Source: JAXGZG01 sp050952065 (GTDB taxonomy: Bacteria; Bacillota; Sulfobacillia; Fermentithermobacillales; Fermentithermobacillaceae). From it: 64,000 nucleotides of DNA. Below, piece after piece: positions 17,197 to 24,733 of the stretch (the stretch's first letter is position 1; the number at the start of each line of letters is the position of its first letter). The notes beneath the pieces are model-generated. The model saw only the letters and a program-made list of their open reading frames with translations. It did no database searches and was not told the origin of the DNA. The stretch spans positions 1-64,000 of the forward strand of contig JBMNKF010000001.1 of the NCBI GenBank assembly GCA_050952065.1, given 5' to 3'. The position numbers and the translations under genes were made by a program.

Positions 17197-17352
17197 GTGC
17201 GTAGTATTGATAACACGCAATATATAGTGATCTGAAAAAGATGGCAATCAATATATTGTGTTTTTGCTCATTTTATAAGCATAAATTGCCTACTTATCAT
17301 AAACGTGAAAATGTGATATAATTAGGCTAAATAAGGACGAGGAGGTGAACTG
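17197..17352 (+). promoter_or_regulatory. island edge with inverted repeat and recombinase promoter
   Basis: AACACGCAATATAT (17212-17225) and AATATATTGTGTTTT (17249-17263) form an imperfect hairpin just inside the junction. A TATAAT at about 17315 and a GAGGAGGTG ribosome site ahead of the recombinase follow. A short inverted repeat next to a serine recombinase gene could be an attachment site, which I cannot prove without the empty site. Confidence 0.4.
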
Positions 17353-18178
17353 ATGGATTCAAAAATTTGGTATATCCCGGCAAAGAATGACCGTTTGGAA
17401 AAGAAGGTTGGGATATATTGCAGGGTCAGTACAAATGAAAAAGAACAGCTTTTATAGCCTTGCAGCACAGATTTCTGCTTTGACAAGAGCGGTTGCGAAT
17501 GTCGGTCAATGGAGACTGGCAGATGTATTCATCGATATCGCATCAGCGAAGGGAGAAATTCCTCGACGTGAATTTGAAAGACTGCTCCGAGAATGTGAAG
17601 CTCACAACATCTCCGTTGTCTTAACAAAAAGCATCAGTCGATTTGGCAGGGATACGGTTGAAACCTTGTCAGCAATCAATCGATTGAAAGCAGCAGGAGT
17701 CAGAATTATATTTGAACAAGAGAACCTGGATACCGATGAAGTCGACAGCAACCTTATGATTTCGGTCATGGAATCCTTGGCTCAGGCTGAAAATGAGAGC
17801 CGAAGTGAGAATATCCGCATGGGACTTGCTATGAGAGCGGCAAACGGAACTTCCGGACTCTACAAACGAAAGCTGTACGGCTACGTCAAGAATAAAGATG
17901 GCGAACTTGTAGTTGAAGATGAACAGGCTAAGGTGGTGCGAGATATTTTCAGATGGTATCTGGATGGCGCCAGCGTGCTTGGTATCATAAAGAAACTATC
18001 AGACGCAGGTATTCCTTCCCCTACCGGTAAAGAAACGTGGAGCAAGCGTTCTATAGAGAAAATGCTTGAAAATGAGAAGTACACAGGTACGGTTACACTT
18101 TTGGATTCTGCTACACAGGAAAAGGTGAGGGCTTGGAAACTTTTGATTCGACCAAGAGAAGTCTATTTGAGATATTAA
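17353..18178 (+). pseudogene. large serine recombinase, frameshifted and 3'-truncated
   Basis: The ATG at 17353 starts DRLEKKVGIYCRVSTNEKEQ with the catalytic serine in RVST. An extra T in the run at 17450-17453 puts the frame to TAG; the next frame carries on with YSLAAQISALTRAV, IDIASAKGEIPRREFERLL and TKSISRFGRDTVE (conserved arginines), then the recombinase domain to NEKYTGTVTLLDS. There the homology ends and the DUF262 gene begins inside the last codons, so the zinc ribbon, coiled coil and C-terminal tail are lost. The N-terminal half here and the C-terminal stub at 8122 could be parts of related elements. Confidence 0.85.
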
Positions 18179-19947
18179 GGGATGTACATAGGGGTAAAAT
18201 ACAATTACCCGACTTCCAGAGAGGATGGATCTGGGATGACAACCGTATAAAGGGAATTCTTGCTAGTGTTGCCAAATCCTTTCCCATCGGTGCTGTTATG
18301 CTTCTGGAGACCGGTAATGAAAACGTAAGATTTAAAACAAAACCTTTGGAAGGCGTAAAACTTGACAATGAAGTAAAGCCTGATTTACTTATACTTGACG
18401 GGCAGCAGCGGCTCACTTCACTTTATCAAACAATTGTAACCAACGAGATAGTCACCACTAGAAATGAAAGAAATTATGAGATTAAACGCTGGTATTATAT
18501 CGATATGCTAAAAGCTATGGATGTAAATTATGATCTTGAAGAAGCTATAATATCGCTTAATGAAAAGAAACAGATTACTGAAGATTTCGGGCGACGTATT
18601 GTACTTGACTTATCAAAGAAAGAATTTGAATTTGAAAACCTAATGTATCCCGTTTGCATGATAGATGATTACAGCGTATGGAGACGGGAGTTCAATGAAT
18701 ATTGGCGGTACGACCGCGAGAAATCCATATTCTGGGACAAGTTTGAGGCTACAATTATCAATAATTTCCACAAGTATATGCTACCGGTAATAATTTTGAA
18801 GAAAGAAAATCCTAAAGAAGCAGTTTGCCAAGTTTTTGAAAAGGTTAATACCGGTGGTGTATCGTTGAATGTATTTGAATTGTTAACGGCAACCTTTGCG
18901 GCTGACAAGTTTGACTTAAAAACGGATTGGCAGAAGATAAAAAATGAGTTTACAAATTTCAAGTTGCTTTCTAGAGTCAGTAATACAGATGTTATACAAG
19001 CTATTACCCTGTTGGCTACTTACAACTTAAACCGAGCAAAACAAAATATTCCCGGCGAAGAACGGCCGGCTGTTAGCTGCAAACGAAAAGATATGCTTGA
19101 CTTATCCCTGCAGGATTATAAAGAATATAGGGATCCGGTTGTGCAGGGTTTTATAAAAGCTTCAAAAATACTTTTTGAAAACCACATCTATACCGCCCGC
19201 GATCTGCCTTACAACACCCAATTAATCCCCATGGCGGCGATTTTAGCTGTATTAGGTGACAAGATTGATAATATAGGTTACAAAAATAAATTAATGCAGT
19301 GGTACTGGTGTGGTGTTTTTGGTGAGCTTTATGGCTCGGCTAACGAAACCCGTTATGCCCTCGATTTACCCCAGGTGATAAATTGGATTGAAAATGATGG
19401 CCCCAAACCAAAAACTATTTACGATGCAAATTTTTCACCGTCGCGGCTGCATACGCTGAGAACAAGGAATAGTGCCGCTTATAAAGGGATTTATGCATTG
19501 CTCATGGCTGATGAAACCAAAGATTGGCTTTCGGCTACAAAGATTGATTTTAGCACCTATTTTTCCGAAACCATTGACATTCATCATATTTTCCCTGTAG
19601 CTTGGTGTTTAAAAAATGGAGTAAGCAAAGACGATTATAACTGTATAATTAACAAAACCCCCCTATCAAGTCGTACTAATCGTATAGTAAGTGGGGAAGC
19701 TCCAAGTAAATATTTGTTAAGAATACAAAAACATGCTGGAGTAAGTGATGATGAGTTTCGAAATATCTTAAAATCCCATGTGCTCTCACCTGAATTGCTG
19801 TACGTTGATGACTTTAAAAACTTTTTCATTGACCGCAAAGAGAAAATTCTGCAGAGAATCGAAAAAGCTATGAATAAATCCATCCCCAGGGAAGCAACAC
19901 AGATTGAAGAAGGAGTTTATATGGATGAGGAAAGTGAAGAAGAATAA
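18133..19947 (+). CDS. GmrSD-like DUF262-HNH protein (type IV restriction-like)
   Basis: A 604-residue single-chain relative of GmrS-GmrD. The DUF262 part has KIQLPDFQRGWIWDD (residues 22-36) and the NTP-binding DGQQRLTSLY at 89-98. The C-terminal DUF1524 part has the HNH motif DIHHIFP with H484 and H485 and the following NKTPLSSRTNR. Studied members use nucleotide hydrolysis to cut modified (for example glucosylated) phage DNA. Start TTG 18133 follows AAGGTGAGG and overlaps the end of the recombinase remnant. It is alone as a defence effector here, with an XRE-ImmA pair 300 bases downstream. Function is from the family; the target modification is unknown. Confidence 0.92.
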   Translation: METFDSTKRSLFEILRDVHRGKIQLPDFQRGWIWDDNRIKGILASVAKSFPIGAVMLLETGNENVRFKTKPLEGVKLDNEVKPDLLILDGQQRLTSLYQTIVTNEIVTTRNERNYEIKRWYYIDMLKAMDVNYDLEEAIISLNEKKQITEDFGRRIVLDLSKKEFEFENLMYPVCMIDDYSVWRREFNEYWRYDREKSIFWDKFEATIINNFHKYMLPVIILKKENPKEAVCQVFEKVNTGGVSLNVFELLTATFAADKFDLKTDWQKIKNEFTNFKLLSRVSNTDVIQAITLLATYNLNRAKQNIPGEERPAVSCKRKDMLDLSLQDYKEYRDPVVQGFIKASKILFENHIYTARDLPYNTQLIPMAAILAVLGDKIDNIGYKNKLMQWYWCGVFGELYGSANETRYALDLPQVINWIENDGPKPKTIYDANFSPSRLHTLRTRNSAAYKGIYALLMADETKDWLSATKIDFSTYFSETIDIHHIFPVAWCLKNGVSKDDYNCIINKTPLSSRTNRIVSGEAPSKYLLRIQKHAGVSDDEFRNILKSHVLSPELLYVDDFKNFFIDRKEKILQRIEKAMNKSIPREATQIEEGVYMDEESEEE

Positions 19948-20110
19948 CAAACTTTATATATTACTATGGTGGATTAAAAAATAACATTACCATTGAAAAA
20001 AGGCAAGTTAATAGTTACGGGAAAATCTAATATAAACCCAGCCCAACACTAAACCGCTCCTTCCCAAAGCTGACCTACCCTGTTAGTAACAGAAGGAAAG
20101 AACCCAACAC

Positions 20111-20158
20111 GCCCCGTGGGAAAGCAAGCAATTAAGCTCTCTCACGGGGCTTTTTTTT
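20111..20158 (+). terminator. rho-independent terminator
   Basis: GCCCCGTG (20111-20118) pairs with CACGGGGC (20143-20150) and is followed by eight T residues. It ends transcription from the GmrSD-like gene. Confidence 0.9.
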
Positions 20159-20178
20159 GGGTGAAAGTGAAAGAAGTA

Positions 20179-20224
20179 TTGACATGAATATTTTTCCATG
20201 CTATAATTACGCTATAAGGCGTAA
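20179..20224 (+). promoter_or_regulatory. promoter and palindromic operator of the XRE-ImmA operon
   Basis: TTGACA at 20179-20184 and TATAAT at 20202-20207 are 17 bases apart, a consensus promoter. Overlapping the -10 and start point is the palindrome TTACGCTATAAGGCGTAA (20207-20224). A closely similar site occurs at 21485-21502 after the operon. The position fits autorepression by the XRE protein encoded next. Confidence 0.85.
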
Positions 20225-20245
20225 ATAGTGTAAAATAAAAAGGAG

Positions 20246-20653
20246 GTGCTTATGTTGCGAGAACAATTTATTCGATTTGGCGATTTTATCAAACAGAAAC
20301 GTCTTAATGACCCTCGGGAGTTAACCCTTAAAGACATGTCCGAAAGGCTGGGAATATCTCTAAGCTTCTTAAGCGATATCGAAAACAACCGCAGAAAGCC
20401 TTTTGACAAAGATAAGATTGAGAAGTTCGCCCAAGTGCTTAATCTTTCCGATGAGGACAAGGCTAAAATGTATGATTTAGCAGCCCGGGATCGTAGGGAA
20501 ATTCCCTCCGATATAGAGGACATTATGATGTACAGTGAAATTGGGGATATGGCAAGGCTAGCCCTCAGGCAATCTAAGGCAGGGGTAATTGATGAGGAGG
20601 ATTGGAAAACATTTATTAGAGACATGGAAAAGAAGAAAGGAGGAAAACAGTGA
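20246..20653 (+). CDS. XRE-family repressor
   Basis: A 135-residue regulator with an N-terminal helix-turn-helix (LTLKDMSERLGISLSFLSDI, then ENNRRKPFDKDKIEKFAQVL) and a C-terminal helical part that would contact the partner protease. It is probably the repressor acting at the two TTACGC...GCGTAA palindromes. ATAAAAAGGAGGTG precedes the start codon. The stop overlaps the GTG of the ImmA-type gene by four bases, so the pair is coupled, as in ICEBs1-type immunity modules where ImmA cleaves the repressor. Confidence 0.93.
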   Translation: MLMLREQFIRFGDFIKQKRLNDPRELTLKDMSERLGISLSFLSDIENNRRKPFDKDKIEKFAQVLNLSDEDKAKMYDLAARDRREIPSDIEDIMMYSEIGDMARLALRQSKAGVIDEEDWKTFIRDMEKKKGGKQ

Positions 20654-21462
20654 TTGAATTCAGATGGAGCAAGATGGATAAACAAGATAACACCCCTATC
20701 CTAAAGGATACCGAAATTGATGAGTTGGCTGAAATGCTGCTTGCAGACTACAAACCACAGCTATTAAAAGAGCCTACACCAATCAACCACCTACATTTTT
20801 TAGAATCATATCTTGGCGCCAATATTGAATTCATGGACATCTATTATGAAGATAAACCAATCTGGGGTGCTACAGCTTTTAATGATCAAGAGTATATAAA
20901 GGTTTTTGACCGAGAAAACTGTCGAGTTGGGGTAAGAAAATTAACGAACCGAACCATCGTAATTGATAATTACGTTATGCAGGAAGGCAAAGAAGGGCTG
21001 GGACTTTTTACGGGGTTGCATGAAGGGGGCCATTTATGGCTTCATCCTGGTGTCTTTACTGCACCTGATAATAGTGGGCAACTTTCCCTTTTTAAAGATG
21101 AAAAGCCTAAGATTAGGCCAGTTGTATGTTGCCGCCACAATAATATCGAAAGTTTCGGGCGGAAAAAGGCGCTTGTAACATCTGAAGATTTCCGGGAACA
21201 CCAAGCCGATTATTTTGCATCAGCCATAGCCATGCCAAAGTCTACCTTTATACCACTAGCTTTAGAAATACTTAATTTAAATGGTATTACTGGTGGCAGA
21301 GTAATAACCGGAATTGATTGGCAGCACGATTGGTTTGCTGAGGAGGAATTCCCAAGGTTAATAGCAGGGGTATATGGGGTATCCAAGCAAGCGGCCTTCA
21401 TTAAATTGCGTAAATTTGATTTTATTGTGGCGAAGGATGATTTACAACCTTCCCTGTTTTAA
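20650..21462 (+). CDS. ImmA/IrrE-type zinc metallopeptidase
   Basis: A 270-residue protein with the metallopeptidase motif HEGGH at 124-128 inside GLHEGGHLWLH, and a downstream region (SEDFREHQADYFASAIAMPK) holding the further metal-site glutamate or aspartate typical of the ImmA/IrrE family. Such proteases cleave the cognate XRE repressor on a stress signal and so derepress mobile-element genes. Start GTG 20650 overlaps the upstream stop. With a recombinase remnant at the island edge, this pair is likely the control module of a former integrative element. Confidence 0.92.
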   Translation: MIEFRWSKMDKQDNTPILKDTEIDELAEMLLADYKPQLLKEPTPINHLHFLESYLGANIEFMDIYYEDKPIWGATAFNDQEYIKVFDRENCRVGVRKLTNRTIVIDNYVMQEGKEGLGLFTGLHEGGHLWLHPGVFTAPDNSGQLSLFKDEKPKIRPVVCCRHNNIESFGRKKALVTSEDFREHQADYFASAIAMPKSTFIPLALEILNLNGITGGRVITGIDWQHDWFAEEEFPRLIAGVYGVSKQAAFIKLRKFDFIVAKDDLQPSLF

Positions 21463-21484
21463 GCTATATTTTTTTTACCATTCA

Positions 21485-21511
21485 TTACGCTAGATGGCGT
21501 ATATGGCGTAA
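21485..21511 (+). promoter_or_regulatory. second XRE operator
   Basis: TTACGCTAGATGGCGTAT (21485-21502) matches the operator at 20207-20224 in 15 of 18 positions, and a further half-site GGCGTAA follows at 21505-21511. It lies between the ImmA gene and the small gene at 21519, implying control of that gene by the same repressor. Confidence 0.75.
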
Positions 21512-21518
21512 AGGAAAA

Positions 21519-21818
21519 GTGCATATCTATAATGAATTCAAGGAAACAAAAAAGGATAAGAAAGGGGGTATGCCTTTGCTACTAAAAGAGGTTCGACATA
21601 CGGTCTTCAAAAATAATAAACGGCATAACAAACTGTTGTTTAACTTGCTAATTAAGGAAGAGGCCCTTTTTATCTCAGCAAAATGCCGAGATGTTGCCGA
21701 GCCCATAGACATAAATTTAGAATGGATTCTAGAACCATATTTGGAGCCTCAAGATGTTAAAGATCTAAGGCGTATAGCAAAATCAATTTACAAAAAGAAA
21801 CTAAGAAAAGTTTCCTAA
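21519..21818 (+). CDS. 99-residue basic protein of unknown function
   Basis: A small lysine-rich protein with no motif I recognise. The frame opens with GTG at 21519; an ATG at 21570 (MPLLLKEVRHTVFKNNKRHN) after AAAGGGGG is an equally likely start giving 82 residues. It follows a copy of the XRE operator, so it is probably controlled with the XRE-ImmA module, and a strong terminator follows. Regulated cargo of an integrative element is an inference from position alone. Confidence 0.65.
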   Translation: MHIYNEFKETKKDKKGGMPLLLKEVRHTVFKNNKRHNKLLFNLLIKEEALFISAKCRDVAEPIDINLEWILEPYLEPQDVKDLRRIAKSIYKKKLRKVS

Positions 21819-21855
21819 CAATTTAATACTTTATCAATCCCACGTGAGCTGTCTG

Positions 21856-21929
21856 ATAGCCGGATTGAAATGAAATGTGTTTTGGGGTGATTTCCTTAGC
21901 ACATATCATTTCATCTGGCTATTTTTTTG
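21856..21929 (+). terminator. rho-independent terminator, long stem
   Basis: ATAGCCGGATTGAAATGA with AATGTG forms an extended, slightly imperfect stem with CACATATCATTTCATCTGG plus CTAT, followed by seven T residues. Confidence 0.8.
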
Positions 21930-22019
21930 TTTTAAATACTTTTCTAAATATGAAATAGACCTGCATATTTAACATTTACTCTTTAGTCACAGAGCAAATG
22001 GAAGGGGGGGGAGAAAGCG

Positions 22020-22262
22020 ATGGGACCAAATGAAAGGCGGATGGAAATCATAGAAGCCTTATGCCGCAGAAGGCAAGACACTATGGCTAATCTGGCCACA
22101 GAGTTTGGTGTAAGTGTCAGGACAATTAAAAACGACATTGACATCCTATCGCTTTCTTACCCAATAGAAACCATCCGGGGTCGTTATGGCGGAGGTGTAA
22201 GGGTAGCAGATGGTTATTATTTGCACAAGAAATATCTAAAACCTGAACAGCAAGAACTGTTG
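22020..22262 (+). pseudogene. DeoR/HTH_11-type regulator, 3'-truncated by IS21-B
   Basis: The start MGPNERRMEIIEALCRRRQD with a GGGGGGGAG ribosome tract leads into a helix-turn-helix (TMANLATEFGVSVRTIKNDI) and the wing ETIRGRYGGGVRV, ending at KKYLKPEQQELL where the IS21-B end TGTCAAGG begins (22263). The open frame continues 20 codons into the insertion sequences. From memory the family normally continues some 25-30 residues further, so the gene is clipped rather than destroyed and its helix-turn-helix may still fold. Confidence 0.75.
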
Positions 22263-22296
22263 TGTCAAGGCCGGTCGAAAATTCCTCCACTGGGGA

Positions 22297-23918
22297 TGCG
22301 GACGTTTTCTTGGACTTCATGATACGCACTTAAGGCTTCGCCTGTATTCCATCGGGCTCCTTCCACCAAGCGACATCTTGATTCGCTCCTCGTTGTACCA
22401 GCGCAGGTAATGGTCGAGTCTTCGGATGAACTCCTCGATACTGACCCCAGCCCACGGTCTTCCGTAAAAGAACTCGTTCTTCAACCGCCCGAAAAAGCCC
22501 TCGCAGGCTGCGTTGTCGGGAGAACAGCCTTTCTTGGACATCGAGCGCGTAAGTCCCGTGGCTTCCATCCTTTCGATCCAGCCTGGCCACCGGTAGTGGC
22601 CGCCCCGGTCACTGTGGACTATGGGATGGTCACCTGCTTTCAGCGTCGCAATAGCACTGTCCAGCATCGAGTTCACCATCCCCGCGTCAGGACTAGTGCT
22701 GATGCTCCAGCTGACTACCATGCCGTCGAAGCAGTCAACCATGGGCGAGAGGTAGACCTTGCCTGCGGGCAGTTGAAACTCCGTAAGGTCGGTGAGCCAC
22801 TTGGTATTTGGCGCGCCGGCGTGAAAGTCTCGCTCAACTAGGTTAGGAACAGGAGGGCTGATCTCACCCACATAGGAGGTGTACTTGCGCTTCTTGAGGT
22901 GGATCACGACGAGGTCCTGGTCACGCATGAGCCTGCGTACCACCTTTTCGGACACGGTCCCACCGTCTCTGGTGAGAAAGGCATGAATCCGCCGGTAACC
23001 GTAGCGCCCATCCGCCGCGGTGAAAGCGGCACGCACGCGCTCGCGGAGCTCGGCGTACTTATCGGGCATAGACATGACAGTCTTATTGTAAAAGTAGCTG
23101 CTCTTGGGCATGGCGAAGCACTCCAGCATCTCATTCAGGGGGTATCTCTTCCTCAGGGCGCCGATCGCTGCCGCCTTCTCCCGGTTGGTCAGTTTCTTCG
23201 GATCGGCGCCCGGGCCTTTTTTTAGTATTTCCGCCGTCACTTCCATGACGTCCCGCTCAAGTCGAAGCCGGTAGATCTGCTTTTCTAGCGTATGTATCTG
23301 CTGCTTAAGCGACTCCACCTTTGCCGTCAACGCGTTCTTGTCATCGATCAGTGTGGGTTCCATGCGTTTGCGCCTCTTCAACACGGACTCCTTCCCGAGC
23401 AGATCGTTCTTCCACTTGTACAAGGCAGCGCGGCTAACTCCGTACTTCGCTGCCACTTCTTTGGCCGGGTCCTCTCTAGAACACAGGTCTAGGACGGCCT
23501 CCTCTTTCTGCTCACAGGTAAGTTCCACCTTTGGGTCAAGTGACCTTCTCCCGCGCAGTCCCTGCCGGTCCGGTATCGCTTCATCCAGCCATTGCCTCAA
23601 TGTTTCCCGGTTCGGGTAGCCAAGGGCATCGATGCTCCGGCGCAGGCTGCGGCCGTGTTCCAGGTAGTAGTCCACTGCGACCTGCTTCTGTTCTTTGGAG
23701 TATCTCGGCCTGCGCCGGTATTCCTCGTGAAGCGCGCCGGTGCTCTTGTACTCCCTGACCCACAGCTTCAGTGCCCCCTTTGAAGGGTACCCTAACTCCC
23801 GCCTAACGGCGGCCGAGGCACCGCCATACTTGAAGTAGAGTTCAACTGCCTTCGTACGATCTTCGAGTGAGTACACAGACATCCCCCTGTCTCATTTGAG
23901 TCCAGGTTTTTGTCCGCA
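22297..23918 (-). mobile_element. IS3-family element, copy 2
   Basis: Begins TGCGGACGTTTTCTTGGACT and ends at TGTCCGCA, matching copy 1 in inverse orientation. The octamer CCTCCACT occurs on both sides (22284-22291 and 23919-23926), separated from the left end by GGGGA. Joining the flanks across one octamer restores a continuous IS21-B end, so the insertion point is well defined even though the duplication length is ambiguous. Confidence 0.88.
22317..23882 (-). CDS. IS3-family transposase, single-frame OrfAB, copy 2
   Basis: 521 residues, nearly identical to the copy at 13314-14882, with the same catalytic contexts (WLTDLTEF, HSDRGGHY, GRLKNEFFY) and the same helix-turn-helix array. The main difference is in the early region (STGALHEEYRRRPRYSKEQK against TTGALHEKYCGVRRSKYSKE), where one copy differs by a codon. 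Both copies are intact, implying recent activity of this IS3 type in the genome. Confidence 0.94.
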   Translation of the reverse strand: MSVYSLEDRTKAVELYFKYGGASAAVRRELGYPSKGALKLWVREYKSTGALHEEYRRRPRYSKEQKQVAVDYYLEHGRSLRRSIDALGYPNRETLRQWLDEAIPDRQGLRGRRSLDPKVELTCEQKEEAVLDLCSREDPAKEVAAKYGVSRAALYKWKNDLLGKESVLKRRKRMEPTLIDDKNALTAKVESLKQQIHTLEKQIYRLRLERDVMEVTAEILKKGPGADPKKLTNREKAAAIGALRKRYPLNEMLECFAMPKSSYFYNKTVMSMPDKYAELRERVRAAFTAADGRYGYRRIHAFLTRDGGTVSEKVVRRLMRDQDLVVIHLKKRKYTSYVGEISPPVPNLVERDFHAGAPNTKWLTDLTEFQLPAGKVYLSPMVDCFDGMVVSWSISTSPDAGMVNSMLDSAIATLKAGDHPIVHSDRGGHYRWPGWIERMEATGLTRSMSKKGCSPDNAACEGFFGRLKNEFFYGRPWAGVSIEEFIRRLDHYLRWYNEERIKMSLGGRSPMEYRRSLKCVS

Positions 23919-24733
23919 CCTCCACTTTGGCCGGTTGAATTTTCCCCCACCCCAGACTTCACGGCCGGTCGTGAATAGGTGGTTCCGAACAGACCGGCTC
24001 GCTTCTTCTCCCTGAGCCGCCAACTCTCGCCTCGGATGTTGATGATGTGGGAGTGATGAAGCAGGCGGTCCAGGATCGCTGTGGCCACTACTGTGTCTCC
24101 GAATATCTCACCCCACTCTCCAAACCCTTTGTTTGAGGTCAAGATAATCGCCCCGCGTTCGTACCTGGCAGACACCAGCTGAAAGAGCATGGCTGCGCCC
24201 ACAGAATCGAAGGGCCGGTAACCTACCTCGTCAATGATCAGCACTTTGGGCGCGATGTAGACTCTCATCCTCCTGTCGAGCCTGTTGTCGGCGTAAGCTC
24301 TCTTCAGGTCTTCCACTAAAGTGTGAGCAGTGACGAAGTACACACCGACTCCTTGTCGGATGGCCTCGATGCCTAGAGCGACTGCCAAATGGGTTTTCCC
24401 AACCCCGGGAGGTCCCAGCAGAATGATGTTGGACGCTTCCTGCACAAAGGTGAGTGTCGCGAGTTCCCTCACCTGCCTCTCGTCGATGGAGGGCTGGAAG
24501 GAGAAATCGAATTGGTCCAGCGTTTTGTGAAAGGGCAGGTGGGCTAGCCTGGTTCTCGCTGTTATGTACCTCTCTCTTCGAGCAGCCAGTTCGGTGTCAA
24601 GAAGGTCAGTCAGGAAGTCCGCGTATGTGAGGTCTTTCTGAGAGGCAGCTTCCAACCTGCTGTCCAAGATGCTCGCGGCCTGGCTTAGACCTAAATCAAG
24701 TAGTTGCTGGCGGGCTTTTTCGACGGCTATCAC
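23792..24733 (-). CDS. istB: IS21-type helper ATPase IstB, family B, with IS3-derived tail
   Basis: AAA+ helper with Walker A GPPGVGKTH and Walker B KVLIIDEVGY intact. From about residue 272 (after STGQSGG) the frame crosses into the IS3 end and adds some 40 foreign residues antisense to the IS3 transposase. If the IS3 is removed at the CCTCCACT duplication, istB would instead end IFDRP and stop in the IS21 terminal repeat. The functional AAA+ core is unaffected, so the chimera may still work. The start overlaps the istA stop by four bases. Confidence 0.88.
   Translation of the reverse strand: MIAVEKARQQLLDLGLSQAASILDSRLEAASQKDLTYADFLTDLLDTELAARRERYITARTRLAHLPFHKTLDQFDFSFQPSIDERQVRELATLTFVQEASNIILLGPPGVGKTHLAVALGIEAIRQGVGVYFVTAHTLVEDLKRAYADNRLDRRMRVYIAPKVLIIDEVGYRPFDSVGAAMLFQLVSARYERGAIILTSNKGFGEWGEIFGDTVVATAILDRLLHHSHIINIRGESWRLREKKRAGLFGTTYSRPAVKSGVGENSTGQSGGADKNLDSNETGGCLCTHSKIVRRQLNSTSSMAVPRPPLGGS

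Noticed and set aside
22410..23758. Long plus-strand frames in IS3 copy 2
   Set aside because: Antisense shadows; the same shadows occur in IS3 copy 1.
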